Part shown: positions 5,355 through 5,380 of the stretch, in pieces
Numbering within the stretch: position 1 is the stretch's first letter
Layout: each line of letters begins with the position of its first letter
DNA from: Treponema sp.
GTDB taxonomy: Bacteria > Spirochaetota > Spirochaetia > Treponematales > Breznakiellaceae
Length of the DNA: 5,380 bases
Direction of reading: 5' to 3'
Assembly (NCBI GenBank): GCA_031267115.1
Contig: JAIRZS010000015.1
Coordinates: 1-5,380, forward strand
Notes under the pieces: model-generated
Database searches by the model: none
What the model was told of the DNA's origin: nothing
Seen by the model: only the letters and a program-made list of their open reading frames with translations
Translations under genes and position numbers: made by a program

Positions 5355-5375
5355 CCAAAACCAACCGGGTTTTGG
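5355..5375. repeat. Third tandem hairpin at the window edge
   Basis: CCAAAACC (5355-5362) pairs with GGTTTTGG (5368-5375), an 8-bp stem with a 5-nt loop. The right arm continues as GTTTTGGAACAG to the last base. That 12-mer is the exact inverse of CTGTTCCAAAAC at 5270-5281 and nearly repeats 5287-5298. The unit is cut by the window end. Confidence 0.5.
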
Positions 5376-5380
5376 AACAG

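Overview
The window looks like chromosomal DNA of a GC-rich spirochaete, most likely a Treponema-type organism such as the insect-gut treponemes. This rests on general resemblance: a signal-peptide FecR-domain protein followed by a DUF2804 protein, uncharacterised proteins in a treponemal style, and many GC-rich intergenic hairpins. No rRNA, tRNA, phage gene, CRISPR array or transposase gene is visible, and the species cannot be fixed from this sequence.

Layout. Positions 106-1998 (minus) encode a 630-residue protein of unknown function. It has a helical N-terminal part, a long Pro/Ala/Arg tandem-repeat linker and a compact C-terminal part. Its leader (1999-2110) holds an AGGA ribosome site, two overlapping sigma-70-like promoter candidates and a hairpin at the predicted transcription start. 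Positions 2120-2375 contain no credible gene but carry a cluster of perfect hairpins and short GCGGAGCG repeats. Positions 2376-2768 (minus) encode a 130-residue unknown protein with a consensus AGGAGG site.

The divergent intergenic region 2769-3133 is interrupted by a 191-bp non-coding element (2828-3018). It has 15-bp terminal inverted repeats starting GTAA and an 8-bp near-perfect target duplication. These are the hallmarks of a miniature, non-autonomous IS66-family element.

To the right, a plus-strand pair runs 3134-4225 (exported FecR-domain protein with two C-terminal membrane helices) and 4239-5267 (DUF2804 protein). They are 13 nt apart and probably form one operon. The promoter in front of the first gene is placed so that transcription would begin at the A of its ATG, predicting a leaderless mRNA. 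The window ends in three consecutive hairpins. One looks like a rho-independent terminator, and together they are framed by a 12-bp inverted repeat reaching the last base, which may be part of a dispersed repeat.

No complete new defence, secretion or metabolic system is apparent. The most notable items are the IS66-type miniature element between divergent genes, the predicted leaderless transcript, and the modular 66-bp coding repeat.
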